51,834 bases of DNA. Origin: Verrucomicrobiia bacterium. GTDB taxonomy: Bacteria > Verrucomicrobiota > Verrucomicrobiia > Limisphaerales > JAEYXS01. Both the position numbers and the translations under genes were made by a program. The number at the start of each line of letters is the position of its first letter. Within the stretch, counting starts at the first letter, position 1. The stretch is from positions 1 through 51,834 of the forward strand of contig DASWYF010000015.1 in NCBI GenBank assembly GCA_036405135.1, in the 5' to 3' direction. Positions 9,241 through 18,713 of this stretch are shown one piece after another. The notes under the pieces were generated by a model. That model made no database searches. It had not been told where the DNA came from and saw nothing but the letters and a program-made list of their open reading frames with translations.

Positions 9241-9723
9241 ATGCAAATCCAAGTTGGCATCATCACGATTTCCGATCGCGCGTCCAAGGGGCTTTATGAC
9301 GATCTTGGCGGACCGGCGCTGAAGAAAGCGGCGGAAGGCTATGGCTGGAAGGTGATGACGGATGCGTTGGTGCCGGATGAGAAGCGCGATATTCAACGGG
9401 CCATTCGCGAGCAAATCAGTAAGGGCTGCCAGCTTATTCTGACGACTGGTGGCACGGGTGTCGCCTTGCGCGATGTGACGCCGGAGGCGGTGCGGGAGAT
9501 TTCTATTCGTGAATTGCCGGGTTTCGGCGAGGTGATGCGGGCTGAATCGATGAAGATCACGAAGAATGCGATTCTTTCACGAAACTTGGCAGCAGTGGTG
9601 GATCACGCCCTGGTGATTTGTCTGCCAGGCAAGCCGAGCGGTGCGGTGGAGTGTTTGAGCTTTGTGGTGGGGGCGATTCCGCATTGTGTGGAGGTGTTGC
9701 AAGAAGTGCCTACAAGCTGCTAG
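9241..9723 (+). CDS. mogA: Molybdopterin adenylyltransferase
   Basis: Activates molybdopterin by adenylation before metal insertion. The 160-residue protein carries the MoaB/Mog fold signatures: VGIITISDRASKGLYDD, ILTTGGTGVALRDVTPEA (the conserved molybdopterin-binding TTGGTG loop), PGFGEVMRAESMKITKNAIL, and ICLPGKPSGAVECL. Length and motifs separate it from the longer MoeA. Which of the MogA and MoaB names fits best cannot be settled without a tree. It lies 173 bases after moaC, separated by a hairpin, and is probably transcribed in the same direction but independently. Confidence 0.9.
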   Translation: MQIQVGIITISDRASKGLYDDLGGPALKKAAEGYGWKVMTDALVPDEKRDIQRAIREQISKGCQLILTTGGTGVALRDVTPEAVREISIRELPGFGEVMRAESMKITKNAILSRNLAAVVDHALVICLPGKPSGAVECLSFVVGAIPHCVEVLQEVPTSC

Positions 9724-9730
9724 TGCAGCT

Positions 9731-9845
9731 AAATGACTAATGACCAAGCCCGAATGACGAAGTTTTGGAAACATCGAACATCCAGCATCGAACTCTGAAC
9801 ATCGAAAGGTAGAGTTAGAGCCTCCTTACGTCGGCTGCTACAGAT
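9731..9845 (+). repeat. Composite dispersed repeat before the DUF554 gene
   Basis: Holds two text-like stretches: CATCGAACATCCAGCATCGA followed by related words at 9771-9808, and AGAGCCTCCTTACGTCGGCT at 9817-9836. From memory, similar words recur widely between genes in Verrucomicrobia and give rise to spurious predicted peptides on the opposite strand. It fills nearly the whole gap between mogA and the next gene. Confidence 0.55.
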
Positions 9846-9851
9846 GAACAT

Positions 9852-10574
9852 ATGACTGGATTGGGTACAGCGATCAATGCAGGGGCGATTCTGCTTGGAG
9901 GCATCATCGGGTTGATGGTCAAGAAGCAGTTGAGCACTGATGCGCAGAATAATATCAAGGCGGTGTTGGTCATCTTCACGTTCATCGCGGCGGCACACAT
10001 GATTTGGTCGGGAGTGGGTGGGACTTTTTGGCAAATCGCAAAACAAGTGGGCATCATGTTTCTCTCGCTCATTCTCGGAAACATCATCGGGATGATTCTG
10101 GGGATTCAAAAGCGGCTGGCAAAGCTAGGTGAGTATGCTACCGAACGATTTACCAAAGCGCAGAAAGGAGAGAAGCAACCGGTCACGGAAGGGTTCATCA
10201 CCTGCACATTGCTTTTCTGCGTGGGACCGATGGCGATCTTGGGTTCCATCCAGGATGGACTGACGGGTGAGTTCAAGACCCTCGCGTTGAAGGGGGCTTT
10301 GGATGGGCTGGCTACGTTGAGTTTTGCTGCTGTCTTCGGATGGAGTGTGATGTTGGCAGTGATTCCGGTGATCGCTTATCAGGGGACGCTGACGTTGCTG
10401 GCGAAGTTGCTCGCGGAACATCTGGACCAATCAATGATCAATTCATTGAACGCTACTGGTGGGTTGTTGGTGTTGTGTCTGCCGCTGGTGATCTATGGAG
10501 TAAGGACAGTACCTTTGGCGAATTATCTGCCCGCTTTGGCGGTGGCGCCGTTGCTGACGAAGTGGCTCGGGTAA
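9852..10574 (+). CDS. DUF554 family membrane protein
   Basis: A 240-residue integral membrane protein with about six or seven hydrophobic segments. It begins TGLGTAINAGAILLGGIIG, the typical start of the DUF554 (YdfK/YqgA) family, and contains FCVGPMAILGSIQDGLTG and the glycine-rich NATGGLLVL segment seen in the family. The role of DUF554 proteins is unknown; transport has been suggested. It stands alone between repeat DNA and a long non-coding gap, with no operon partner. No clear ribosome binding site precedes the ATG. Confidence 0.88.
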   Translation: MTGLGTAINAGAILLGGIIGLMVKKQLSTDAQNNIKAVLVIFTFIAAAHMIWSGVGGTFWQIAKQVGIMFLSLILGNIIGMILGIQKRLAKLGEYATERFTKAQKGEKQPVTEGFITCTLLFCVGPMAILGSIQDGLTGEFKTLALKGALDGLATLSFAAVFGWSVMLAVIPVIAYQGTLTLLAKLLAEHLDQSMINSLNATGGLLVLCLPLVIYGVRTVPLANYLPALAVAPLLTKWLG

Positions 10575-11103
10575 GGGGCGAGGTGTGAAGGGTGAAAACC
10601 GGGTTGCTATTATGGTTTGTAGCAAGAGGAGAGTTAGCTGACAGCGTCATGCAATCTTAACCTGCCAGTTGGCACGGGATATGTTAACAGTTGAAGGAGA
10701 TGGGTTTAGCGGTGGCGGAATGGGATTTTCATAGGGTTTCCGCTAGAACCAATATTTAACCCTGCGTAAAAAGCTGCAACATGGTCAAAATGCGGCTGGA
10801 GTGGTTTTGTCGTAAAATGGGAAACTTATAGAGTAGAGATGAATGTGAGAGCGCAATCGAGGTGAGATTTTTGATATTTTGTGACGATATAGCCGATGTA
10901 GCCGATACAGGGTTAACAGTTATCTTAGAAGTCGGGTAAATTGGCGACAGTTGAAGAAGAAAAAGGGTGATAGGGAACATTTGATTTTGAAACGCAACTA
11001 ATCAAGAGTGCGGAGGTCGCTGGAGTAACCGGCCAGTGACTTGTCGCCCAAGAGTTTAACAACGATTTTCGGGACAACCGTAGCGCACATTCAGAAAGCG
11101 AAT
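10575..11103. other. 529-base gap upstream of the transglutaminase operon
   Basis: No gene recognised. It is AT-richer than its surroundings and contains GTTAACAGTT twice (10683-10692 and 10912-10921) plus a short tandem TAGCCGATGTAGCCGATA near 10890. It presumably holds the promoter and possible operators of the operon starting at 11104, but I cannot point to a convincing -35/-10 pair. Confidence 0.5.
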
Positions 11104-14100
11104 ATGGCCATTCACGTAGCACTGCATCATCGCACGCATTACAAGTATGACCGGCTGGTAAATTTGGGGCCGCAGATCATCCGCTTGCGTCCGGCACCTC
11201 ATGCGCGGACGCGTATCTTGGGTTACTCGCTGAAGATCACGCCGGAAGACCACTTTCTGAACTGGCAGCAGGACCCACAATCCAACTACCTTGCGCGTGC
11301 AGTCTTTGAGCAACCTACCCGTGAGTTTTGTGTGGAGGTGGACCTAGTGGCGGAGATGTCGGTGCTGAATCCGTTCGATTTCTTCCTGGAGCCGCACGCG
11401 GAAAAATTTCCCTTCCAGTATGATTCCACGTTGGATCATGAGCTGGAACCGTTTCAATTGAAGTGCGGGATGACGCCGAAGTTCCTCGCGTATCTGGAGC
11501 AGGTGCGGAAGGAGATCATCGGCGAGAAGAGCCTGCCTTACCTCGACAATGAGCCGCCGAAGGAAAGTGAAGAAGATCCGCGACTGCGGACGATAGATTT
11601 CCTCGTGGAATTGAATCAGCGCCTGTGGAAGGACATCAAGTATCTCATCCGCATGGAGCCGGGTGTGCAGACGCCGGAAGAGACGTTGACGACATTGAGC
11701 GGTTCGTGCCGTGACTCAGCATGGTTGATGTGCCAGTTGATGCGGCATTGCGGCTTGGCGACTCGTTTCGTGAGCGGCTACCTCATCCAACTCAAGGCGG
11801 ATGTGAAATCGCTCGATGGCCCGAGCGGTGCCGCACAGGATTTCACGGATTTGCACGCGTGGTGCGAGGTGTATCTGCCTGGTGCGGGTTGGATCGGACT
11901 AGACCCGACGAGCGGTTTGCTGGCGGGTGAAGGGCATATCCCCTTGGCGGCAGCGCCGGATCCGACGAGTGCGGCGGCGATCACGGGTGGTGTGGATGAG
12001 TGCAAGAGCGAGTTCAGCTTCGAAATGAAGGTGACACGCATCGCGGAGACACCGCGAGTGACGTTGCCTTACACAGCGGAGCAATGGGCGGAAATCGAGA
12101 AGCTCGGTCACCGCGTGGATGGAGATCTCTCGAAGCATGACGTGCGCCTCACGATGGGTGGTGAGCCGACGTTTGTTTCCATTGATGATTACGATGGCGC
12201 AGAGTGGACTTCAGCGGCACTGGGGCCAACGAAACGCGCTCGCGCAGATGATTTGCTGAAGCGTTTACAGAAGCGCTGGTCGCCGGGTGCGTTGATGCAC
12301 TATGGCCAGGGCAAGTGGTATCCCGGCGAGCAATTGCCGCGGTGGGCGTTCGGTTGTTACTGGCGCAAGGACGGCGTGCCGATCTGGGAGAACCGCGAAT
12401 TGATCGCGGAAGAAACCAAGAATTACGGACACAACGCGAAGGATTCGGAACAGTTCATTCAAGCGCTGACGTCGCGTTTGGATGTTGATCCACAGTGGGT
12501 TTTGCCGGGTTACGAGGATGCCTTCTATTATCTGTGGAAGGAACGTCGTCTGCCGGATAATGTGGATCCGCACAAATCCAATTTGAGCGATCCCGAAGAG
12601 CGCAAGCGTCTGGCGAAGGTGTTTGAGCAAGGTCTCGATAAGGTTATCGGGCATATGTTGCCGATCCAACGTCGTTGGGCCGGGAACAAGCCGATCTGGG
12701 CGAGCGGTCCGTGGTTCTTGCGCTCGGAGCGGATGTATCTAGTGCCGGGTGATTCGGCAATGGGCTTCCGTTTGCGTTTGGATTCCGTGCCGTGGGTTAA
12801 GGAGTCGGAGTATCCTTTCGTGAACGAACTGGATCCGATGGTGACGCGTCCGCCCTTGCCGCCGCGTCCAGCGAAAGATCCACAACGCTTCATCGCAGCC
12901 GGTTTGCCGCCGGGAGGTTTGGGTTCTGGATATAGCGGGTTTGGTATTGGTGGGCAGGCGATTCCGCACACGAAGCCGCAAATCCCGAAATTACAAGATC
13001 AGCGGCAAGACCCGACCAAGCGGCCAGACAAGCAGCAATCGGCCTTGTGGATCGTGCGCACGGCGCTGTGTGTCGAACCGCGCGACGGCAAGCTGCATGT
13101 GTTCATGCCTCCGGTGGAGACGCTGGAAGATTATCTCGAACTGATTGCGGCCATCGAAGAGACGGCAGAGTATCTGCAAACGCCAGTGGTGATCGAAGGT
13201 TATACGCCGCCGTTTGATTCGCGCCTCAACGTGCTGAAGGTGACGCCTGACCCTGGCGTGATCGAGGTGAATTTACATCCTTCCAGCAACTGGCAGGAAC
13301 TTGTTGAACGCACGACGGTGCTCTACGAGGAAGCGCGTGAGTCGCGCTTGGGCACGGAGAAATTCATGGTGGATGGCAAGCACGCTGGCACCGGCGGCGG
13401 CAATCATATCATCATCGGTGGCTCCACACCGGCGGACAGTCCGTTGCTGCGCCGTCCGGATATGCTGCGGAGTCTCGTGTCTTATTGGCAGAATCATCCG
13501 TCGTTGTCCTACATGTTCAGCGGCATGTTCCTCGGGCCGACGAGCCAGAGTCCACGTATCGATGAGGCGCGAAATGACGCGCTGTATGAATTGGAAGTGG
13601 CGTTTAAGCAGATCCCGGACAAGGGCTGGCTGCCGCCGTGGCTGGTGGATCGCCTGTTCCGCAATTTGCTGATCGATTCGACAGGCAACACGCATCGGGC
13701 GGAATTCTGCATCGATAAGCTGTATGCACCGGAGAGCAGCACGGGACGCTTGGGACTCTTGGAGATGCGCGCGTTTGAGATGCCGCCGCATTCGCAGATG
13801 AGCCTCACGCAGCACTTGTTGTTGCGCTCATTGGTCAGCCGGTTCTGGCAGGAGCCTTACACGAAGCCGCTCGTGCGCTGGGGCACGGAGATTCATGACA
13901 AGTGGATGATGCCGCACTTCGTCTGGCAAGACATGGAAGATGTGGTGAGCGATCTGCAAGACTTCGGTTATCAGATGAAGCCGGAGTGGTTCGCACCGCA
14001 CTTCGAGTTCCGTTTCCCGTTCGCGGGTGATTACGCCGCGCGTGGATTGAACATCGAACTGCGTCATGCCTTGGAGCCTTGGCATGTGTTGGGTGAAGAA

Positions 14101-14553
14101 CCGGGTGCAGGAGGCACGGTGCGTTATGTGGATTCCTCGCTGGAACGCATGCAGATCAAGGTGCAAGGCATGACCGATCCGCGTCATAAGCTGGCGGTAA
14201 ATGGATATCAACTGCCGCTGCATCCGACGGGCACTAAGGGCGAGTTTGTTGCGGGCGTGCGTTATCGCGCATGGCAACCGGCCTCGTGCTTGCAACCGAC
14301 GATTCCAGTGCACGGTCCGCTCGTGGTGGATGTGGTGGATACGTGGAGCGAGCGTTCGCTGGGTGGTTGTGCGTATCATGTGGCGCATCCGGGCGGGCGG
14401 AATTACGTCACGTTCCCGGTGAATGCGTATGAGGCGGAGAGCCGTCGCTTGGCACGCTTCTTCCGTCACGGGCATACGCCCGGTAAATTGAAACAAAAAG
14501 TGGTGCCGGTGAATCCGGAATTCCCGCTTACACTTGATCTGCGGAATGTCTGA
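11104..14553 (+). CDS. Large transglutaminase-like protein with DUF2126 domain
   Basis: A 1,149-residue cytoplasmic protein without a signal peptide. Residues about 1-300 are a bacterial transglutaminase N-terminal domain plus transglutaminase core with the full triad: C202 (SGSCRDSAW), H251 (DLHAWCEVY) and D267 (GLDPTSG). From about 355 to the end it matches DUF2126 (HDVRLTMGGEPTFVSIDD, then GGNHIIIGGSTPADSPLLRR). Such proteins are encoded next to circularly permuted ATP-grasp/alpha-E proteins and probably cleave or transfer on isopeptide or amide bonds of a peptide product. ATG 11104 is chosen because homologues start near (M)xIHVALHHRTHYKYDR. The stop overlaps the next start by 8 bases. 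Confidence 0.92.
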   Translation: MAIHVALHHRTHYKYDRLVNLGPQIIRLRPAPHARTRILGYSLKITPEDHFLNWQQDPQSNYLARAVFEQPTREFCVEVDLVAEMSVLNPFDFFLEPHAEKFPFQYDSTLDHELEPFQLKCGMTPKFLAYLEQVRKEIIGEKSLPYLDNEPPKESEEDPRLRTIDFLVELNQRLWKDIKYLIRMEPGVQTPEETLTTLSGSCRDSAWLMCQLMRHCGLATRFVSGYLIQLKADVKSLDGPSGAAQDFTDLHAWCEVYLPGAGWIGLDPTSGLLAGEGHIPLAAAPDPTSAAAITGGVDECKSEFSFEMKVTRIAETPRVTLPYTAEQWAEIEKLGHRVDGDLSKHDVRLTMGGEPTFVSIDDYDGAEWTSAALGPTKRARADDLLKRLQKRWSPGALMHYGQGKWYPGEQLPRWAFGCYWRKDGVPIWENRELIAEETKNYGHNAKDSEQFIQALTSRLDVDPQWVLPGYEDAFYYLWKERRLPDNVDPHKSNLSDPEERKRLAKVFEQGLDKVIGHMLPIQRRWAGNKPIWASGPWFLRSERMYLVPGDSAMGFRLRLDSVPWVKESEYPFVNELDPMVTRPPLPPRPAKDPQRFIAAGLPPGGLGSGYSGFGIGGQAIPHTKPQIPKLQDQRQDPTKRPDKQQSALWIVRTALCVEPRDGKLHVFMPPVETLEDYLELIAAIEETAEYLQTPVVIEGYTPPFDSRLNVLKVTPDPGVIEVNLHPSSNWQELVERTTVLYEEARESRLGTEKFMVDGKHAGTGGGNHIIIGGSTPADSPLLRRPDMLRSLVSYWQNHPSLSYMFSGMFLGPTSQSPRIDEARNDALYELEVAFKQIPDKGWLPPWLVDRLFRNLLIDSTGNTHRAEFCIDKLYAPESSTGRLGLLEMRAFEMPPHSQMSLTQHLLLRSLVSRFWQEPYTKPLVRWGTEIHDKWMMPHFVWQDMEDVVSDLQDFGYQMKPEWFAPHFEFRFPFAGDYAARGLNIELRHALEPWHVLGEEPGAGGTVRYVDSSLERMQIKVQGMTDPRHKLAVNGYQLPLHPTGTKGEFVAGVRYRAWQPASCLQPTIPVHGPLVVDVVDTWSERSLGGCAYHVAHPGGRNYVTFPVNAYEAESRRLARFFRHGHTPGKLKQKVVPVNPEFPLTLDLRNV

Positions 14554-17167
14554 AAAAAGTCCAGACATGAAGGTTGGCAGCACGGTGTCGCCTGAGGTAA
14601 AAGCTCGCGGCGACATGAGCGAGTTGTTGAAGCCTACCCGGTCTGCACCGGTGCCGTGGCTGCTGGAGCAATACCGGCAGTCCGTGACCGGCTATGACGA
14701 ATTGTTCACGGCGGAAGGCGCGATGCGCCCGCAATACGGGAAGCTGGTTGAGGATCTGACGAAGCTGGGGCGCAACGATCTCAAGCACCGCACGGATGTG
14801 GCGCGGCGTATCGTTCATGAACAGGGTATCACGTATAACATCTACGGTGATGCCCGCGGCATGGAACGGCCGTGGCAGCTTGATCCGGTGCCGTTCATGA
14901 TTTCGTCCAATGAATGGAATGGGCTTGAGACGGCACTTATTCAACGGGCGACACTGATCAACAAAGTCATCGCGGATTGCTACGGTGAACAGGAATTGAT
15001 CCGTTCGGGTTGGTTGCCGCCTGCGCTGGTGTTCGCGCAGCCTGATTTCTTGCGGCCCTGCCACGGAGTGCGGCCACCACAGGATACGTTCTTGCATCTC
15101 TATGCGGCGGATCTGGCGCGCTCGCCGGATGGGCGCTGGTGGGTGATCTCAGATCGTACGCAGATTCCGACAGGTGCGGGTTATGCGCTGGCGAATCGTC
15201 TGGTGACATCACGTGTGCTGCCTGAATCGTTCCGTGATTGTCAGGTGTTGCGGCTCGCGAGTTTCTTCCGAGAATTGCAGACGTCGCTGGCGCAACTGGC
15301 CTCGCGGCGCACGGATAATCCGCGTGTCGTATTGCTCACGCCGGGGCCGTATAACGAAACGTATTTCGAACAGGCATATCTGGCGCGGTATCTCGGCTAC
15401 TCGATGGTGGAGGGACAAGACCTTACGGTGCGGGATAATCGCGTGTTCCTGAAAACGCTGAGCGGACTGGAGCCGGTCGATGTGATCTTGCGCCGTGTGG
15501 ATGATGATTTCTGCGATCCGCTAGAGCTGCGCAGTGATTCCATGTTGGGTGTGCCGGGTTTGGCGGAAGTGTTCCGTGCGGGCAATGTGGCGATCGCGAA
15601 TTCTTTGGGCAGCGGTCTGCTGCAAAGCCCGGCGTTCATGGCCTTCTTGCCGGGGTTGTGCAGACACATCTTGGGTGAGGAATTGAAGATTCCTTCCGTG
15701 GCGACGTGGTGGTGCGGACAGCAGAAGGCGGAAGATTATGTGCTGAAGCACATGGACGATCTTTTCGTGAAGCCCGCTTTCCGCAGTCACTTGAAGGGAA
15801 TGAATCCCGAGCGTGGCATGACCGAAGCGGAGCGGGAAGCGTTGCAACGGCGCATTGCTATCCAGCCGCATCTCTTCGTGGCGCAGGAACGTGTGGAGCT
15901 TTCCACGGCACCGATGTGGAATGGGGACAAACTGGTGCCTAGCCCGATGACTTTGCGCGTGTATCTGGTGGCGACGGCGGATGGCTACAAGGTGATGCCG
16001 GGCGGATTGGTGCGTGTGGCATCGGGTGTGGAAGGGCGCTTTGTCACGATGCAGAAGGGCGGCAGCAGCAAGGACACTTGGGTGGTGTCTGAGAAACCGG
16101 TGGATGGAATTTCATTGCTGCACACGGCGGGACAAGAGGTGGAGTTGCGGCGGGTGGGCAACAATTTGCCGAGCCGTCTCGCGGATAATTTCTTCTGGCT
16201 GGGACGTTATTGCGAGCGGGCGGATTCGACGGCGCGCTTGTTGCGCAGTGCGTTGAACCGGTTTAACCCGGAGAGTACAGGCAGCACGTTGCCGGTGCTC
16301 ATGCCGGTATTGAAAACATTGGAGGCGCAAGGACAGTTGCAAACGCCTTCGCCGGAAAAGAAGACGACTCCGGAGGCGTTGGAAGCGGAATTGCTGGGAG
16401 CGATCTTTGATTCGCAACGGTCGGGCAGCTTGCGACGCATCGCAGATCATCTGCAGCGGCTGGCGACGATGTTACGTGACCGTACATCGAATGATGTGTG
16501 GCGCGTGTTGAGCGAATTGGATGACCGGTTGACGTTGCCCACGACAGCGCCGGTGGTGCTGGCGGGCGATGCGATCGGGGTGCTGAACCAGACGGTGATT
16601 GGCCTGGCGGCTTTCAATGGTCTCGCACGCGAGAACATGACGAAGGCGCAGGGCTGGCGGTTTATTGACATCGGCTTGCGTATCGAACGGGCGATCTACC
16701 TGTGCACGTTGCTGCGTGATGTGTTGCGCTCGGAAGAGGCGGATAATCCGAGTGTGCTTGAAGCCGTGCTCGAGGTGGCGGACAGCACGATCACGTATCG
16801 TTCGCGCTACAATCTGCTGCCGCATATCGCGGCGGTGTTTGATCTGTTGATCCTCGATGACACGAATCCGCGATCGCTCATCTTCCAGCTCAGCCAGTTA
16901 CAGAAGCATTTTGACCGATTGCCGATCGAGCAGCAGAGTGCGCAGTTGAGCGTGGGTGAACGGGTCTTGCTGGAATGCACGACGCGGGTGCGCCTGATGG
17001 ATCCGAATGAGCTGGCGCAGATGGAGAAGGATTGGGACAAGAGCGCGGCGGCGCAGGTGCTCACGGATACGCTGAATGCGATGCCGAAGCTTTCGGAGGC
17101 GATCGCGGTGAGTTACTTCGCGCATTCACGCATCGCGCGGGCGGGCGGGGAGGGGAACCGCATATGA
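14546..17167 (+). CDS. Circularly permuted ATP-grasp protein fused to alpha-E domain
   Basis: An 873-residue protein combining what are often two genes: a circularly permuted ATP-grasp ligase (COG2308, DUF404/DUF407; about 20-510) and an alpha-helical alpha-E domain (COG2307, DUF403; about 540-865). Signatures are YDELFTAEGAMRPQYG, DPVPFMISSNEWNGLE, PFMAFLPGL-like core and VILRRVDDDFCDPLELRSDS in the first part, and RLADNFFWLGRYCERADSTA opening the alpha-E part. ATP-grasp enzymes join a carboxylate to an amine, so a peptide-bond-forming role is likely; the substrate is unknown. Overlaps with both neighbours (8 and 4 bases) show one operon. Confidence 0.93.
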   Translation: MSEKSPDMKVGSTVSPEVKARGDMSELLKPTRSAPVPWLLEQYRQSVTGYDELFTAEGAMRPQYGKLVEDLTKLGRNDLKHRTDVARRIVHEQGITYNIYGDARGMERPWQLDPVPFMISSNEWNGLETALIQRATLINKVIADCYGEQELIRSGWLPPALVFAQPDFLRPCHGVRPPQDTFLHLYAADLARSPDGRWWVISDRTQIPTGAGYALANRLVTSRVLPESFRDCQVLRLASFFRELQTSLAQLASRRTDNPRVVLLTPGPYNETYFEQAYLARYLGYSMVEGQDLTVRDNRVFLKTLSGLEPVDVILRRVDDDFCDPLELRSDSMLGVPGLAEVFRAGNVAIANSLGSGLLQSPAFMAFLPGLCRHILGEELKIPSVATWWCGQQKAEDYVLKHMDDLFVKPAFRSHLKGMNPERGMTEAEREALQRRIAIQPHLFVAQERVELSTAPMWNGDKLVPSPMTLRVYLVATADGYKVMPGGLVRVASGVEGRFVTMQKGGSSKDTWVVSEKPVDGISLLHTAGQEVELRRVGNNLPSRLADNFFWLGRYCERADSTARLLRSALNRFNPESTGSTLPVLMPVLKTLEAQGQLQTPSPEKKTTPEALEAELLGAIFDSQRSGSLRRIADHLQRLATMLRDRTSNDVWRVLSELDDRLTLPTTAPVVLAGDAIGVLNQTVIGLAAFNGLARENMTKAQGWRFIDIGLRIERAIYLCTLLRDVLRSEEADNPSVLEAVLEVADSTITYRSRYNLLPHIAAVFDLLILDDTNPRSLIFQLSQLQKHFDRLPIEQQSAQLSVGERVLLECTTRVRLMDPNELAQMEKDWDKSAAAQVLTDTLNAMPKLSEAIAVSYFAHSRIARAGGEGNRI

Positions 17168-18036
17168 AATTCAAGGTGATCCACCGCACGATCTACGAGT
17201 ATGCGGAGCCAGTGGCGGTGTCGCATCATGTGGCGCGATTAGAGCCGCGCATCACGGGTTGCCAGGAGCGTGAGAGTTTCGCGATGAGTATCCAGCCGGA
17301 GCCTGCCATCCAGCGCGTGCGCACGGATTACTTCGGGAACAGCGTGTGTTTTTTCACGTTGCAGGAATTGCATCACAGCATGGAAGTGGTGGCGAAGAGC
17401 GTGGTGGAGGTGCGGCCGGAGACGCCTTCGGCGCCGTCGCTCTCGGCACCTTGGGAACGTGTGGTGGATGTCTTCCGCGATCCGGTGTCGCCGGATGTGG
17501 TGGAGCCGTATCAGTACGTGTTCGATTCGCTTTTTGTCCGGGCAAATCCCGAACTGGCGGATTATGCGCGGGAGAGTTTTCCGGCGGAAACGCCGTTGTT
17601 GGAAGGTGTGTTGGATTTGAACGCACGCATCTTTCACGATTTTAAATACGATCCGAAGGCAACAACGGTCTCGACGCCGCTTGAAGTGGTCTTGGAGACA
17701 CGTCGCGGAGTATGTCAGGACTTCGCGCATCTCTCGATCGCATGCCTGCGATCATTAGGATTGCCCGCGCGGTATGTGAGCGGGTATCTGCGCACGAAGC
17801 CGCCGGAGGGCAAGGAACGTTTGGTTGGTGCGGATGCCTCTCATGCATGGTTCGCGGTGTATTGCCCGGATTTGGGCTGGGTGGATTTCGATCCCACGAA
17901 CAATCTGATGCCTGCCGAAGAGCATATCACGGTGGCGTATGGGCGCGATTTTAATGACGTGAGCCCGGTGGGTGGGATCATCACCGGCGGTGGAGAGCAT
18001 GAGGTGAAGGTATCGGTGGATGTGGAGCCTTTGTAA
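17164..18036 (+). CDS. Transglutaminase-like protein, third gene of the operon
   Basis: A 290-residue protein with an N-terminal beta domain (KFKVIHRTIYEYAEPVAVSH) and a transglutaminase core with the triad C184 (RRGVCQDFAH), H227 (DASHAWFAVY) and D243 (DFDPTNN). It has no signal peptide. It is the usual short partner of the COG2308/COG2307 ligase. The start ATG overlaps the previous stop as ATGA, so translation is coupled. Expected chemistry is hydrolysis or transfer at an amide or isopeptide bond; substrate unknown. Confidence 0.92.
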   Translation: MKFKVIHRTIYEYAEPVAVSHHVARLEPRITGCQERESFAMSIQPEPAIQRVRTDYFGNSVCFFTLQELHHSMEVVAKSVVEVRPETPSAPSLSAPWERVVDVFRDPVSPDVVEPYQYVFDSLFVRANPELADYARESFPAETPLLEGVLDLNARIFHDFKYDPKATTVSTPLEVVLETRRGVCQDFAHLSIACLRSLGLPARYVSGYLRTKPPEGKERLVGADASHAWFAVYCPDLGWVDFDPTNNLMPAEEHITVAYGRDFNDVSPVGGIITGGGEHEVKVSVDVEPL

Positions 18037-18060
18037 GCCGGTTGCACCGGCGAGCCAGTA
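18037..18060 (+). repeat. Hairpin repeat, GCCGGT-TGC-ACCGGC form
   Basis: A 6-bp stem with loop TGC, followed by GAGCCAGTA, directly after the transglutaminase stop codon. The copy at 21938-21963 has the same loop and a related tail (GGGCCACAGTA), but its stem is GCCAGT/ACTGGC. The change is compensated on both arms, which points to selection for the hairpin. Confidence 0.7.
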
Positions 18061-18155
18061 TGTCGAAGTGGGATAAACCACAGACTACGCTGAATACGCG
18101 GAAACGATGTGAAGAGGTGGAGTAAAGGATTCCGAAAATTGGTGGAGCGATCATC

Positions 18156-18713
18156 ATGACGACTGATGTGCCGGAGAAAATACTTAAAATCATCGACAGC
18201 ATTGATGCCGAAGGAAATGTTCCACTGACGCGACTAACAGTATTGAAGAAGTGGTTTGAGCATCCGGGACGGTTGAAGGTGTTTGGCCTGTGGATTGCGC
18301 GTAAAGCTTCAGGCCGAAAGGGTAAGACCAAAGGAGAAGCCGGGGAGTTGCTGGATGAGGCGAGAAAGCTGCTTGGTACGTCGTCCACCTATGCAAGTGT
18401 GTTTCAGCAAATTGACCGGGCGAAGGCGTTGGACTTGCACAATCGGTCACGGGATTTTCAGAACGAGCACGTGCATCAGCAGTTCGGGCCGGTGCGGGTG
18501 ATCAAGTGCTGGCCGGTGATGCTGGTGGAAAAGGGGTTGGCGTTGCATCTGGGGCTGACGACTACGCCGAGTGATGGATACAAGCTAGCGGCGGATTGGG
18601 CGCAACATTACGATCCCAAGTATGGCAATGGCTTGAACGGGCCGAGCGGGGGAAAGTTGATGGAGTTGGTGAGGTATATGTATGGGGTGGAGGCCATCGA
18701 AGATGACCAGTGA
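18156..18713 (+). CDS. Hypothetical protein, 185 residues
   Basis: No family recognised. The N-terminal third is helical and charged (PEKILKIIDSIDAEGNVPLTRL), with a basic KASGRKGKTKG stretch near residue 50. The C-terminal half includes HNRSRDFQNEHVHQQFGPVR and a hydrophobic segment around CWPVMLVEKGLALHLGL, too short and interrupted to be a clear membrane span. No signal peptide. It stands between two repeat-containing gaps, so it has no operon context. Confidence 0.6.
   Translation: MTTDVPEKILKIIDSIDAEGNVPLTRLTVLKKWFEHPGRLKVFGLWIARKASGRKGKTKGEAGELLDEARKLLGTSSTYASVFQQIDRAKALDLHNRSRDFQNEHVHQQFGPVRVIKCWPVMLVEKGLALHLGLTTTPSDGYKLAADWAQHYDPKYGNGLNGPSGGKLMELVRYMYGVEAIEDDQ

Noticed and set aside
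8591..9723. Complete molybdenum cofactor operon
   Set aside because: Only moaC and mogA are present. panB is unrelated, and moaA, moaE, moaD and moeA are missing from the window.
9729..10109. Minus-strand frame starting inside the DUF554 gene and running through the repeat
   Set aside because: Its C-terminal part (SRRKEALT then SSMLDVRCF) is a translation of the dispersed repeat. It overlaps a clear gene and has no family.
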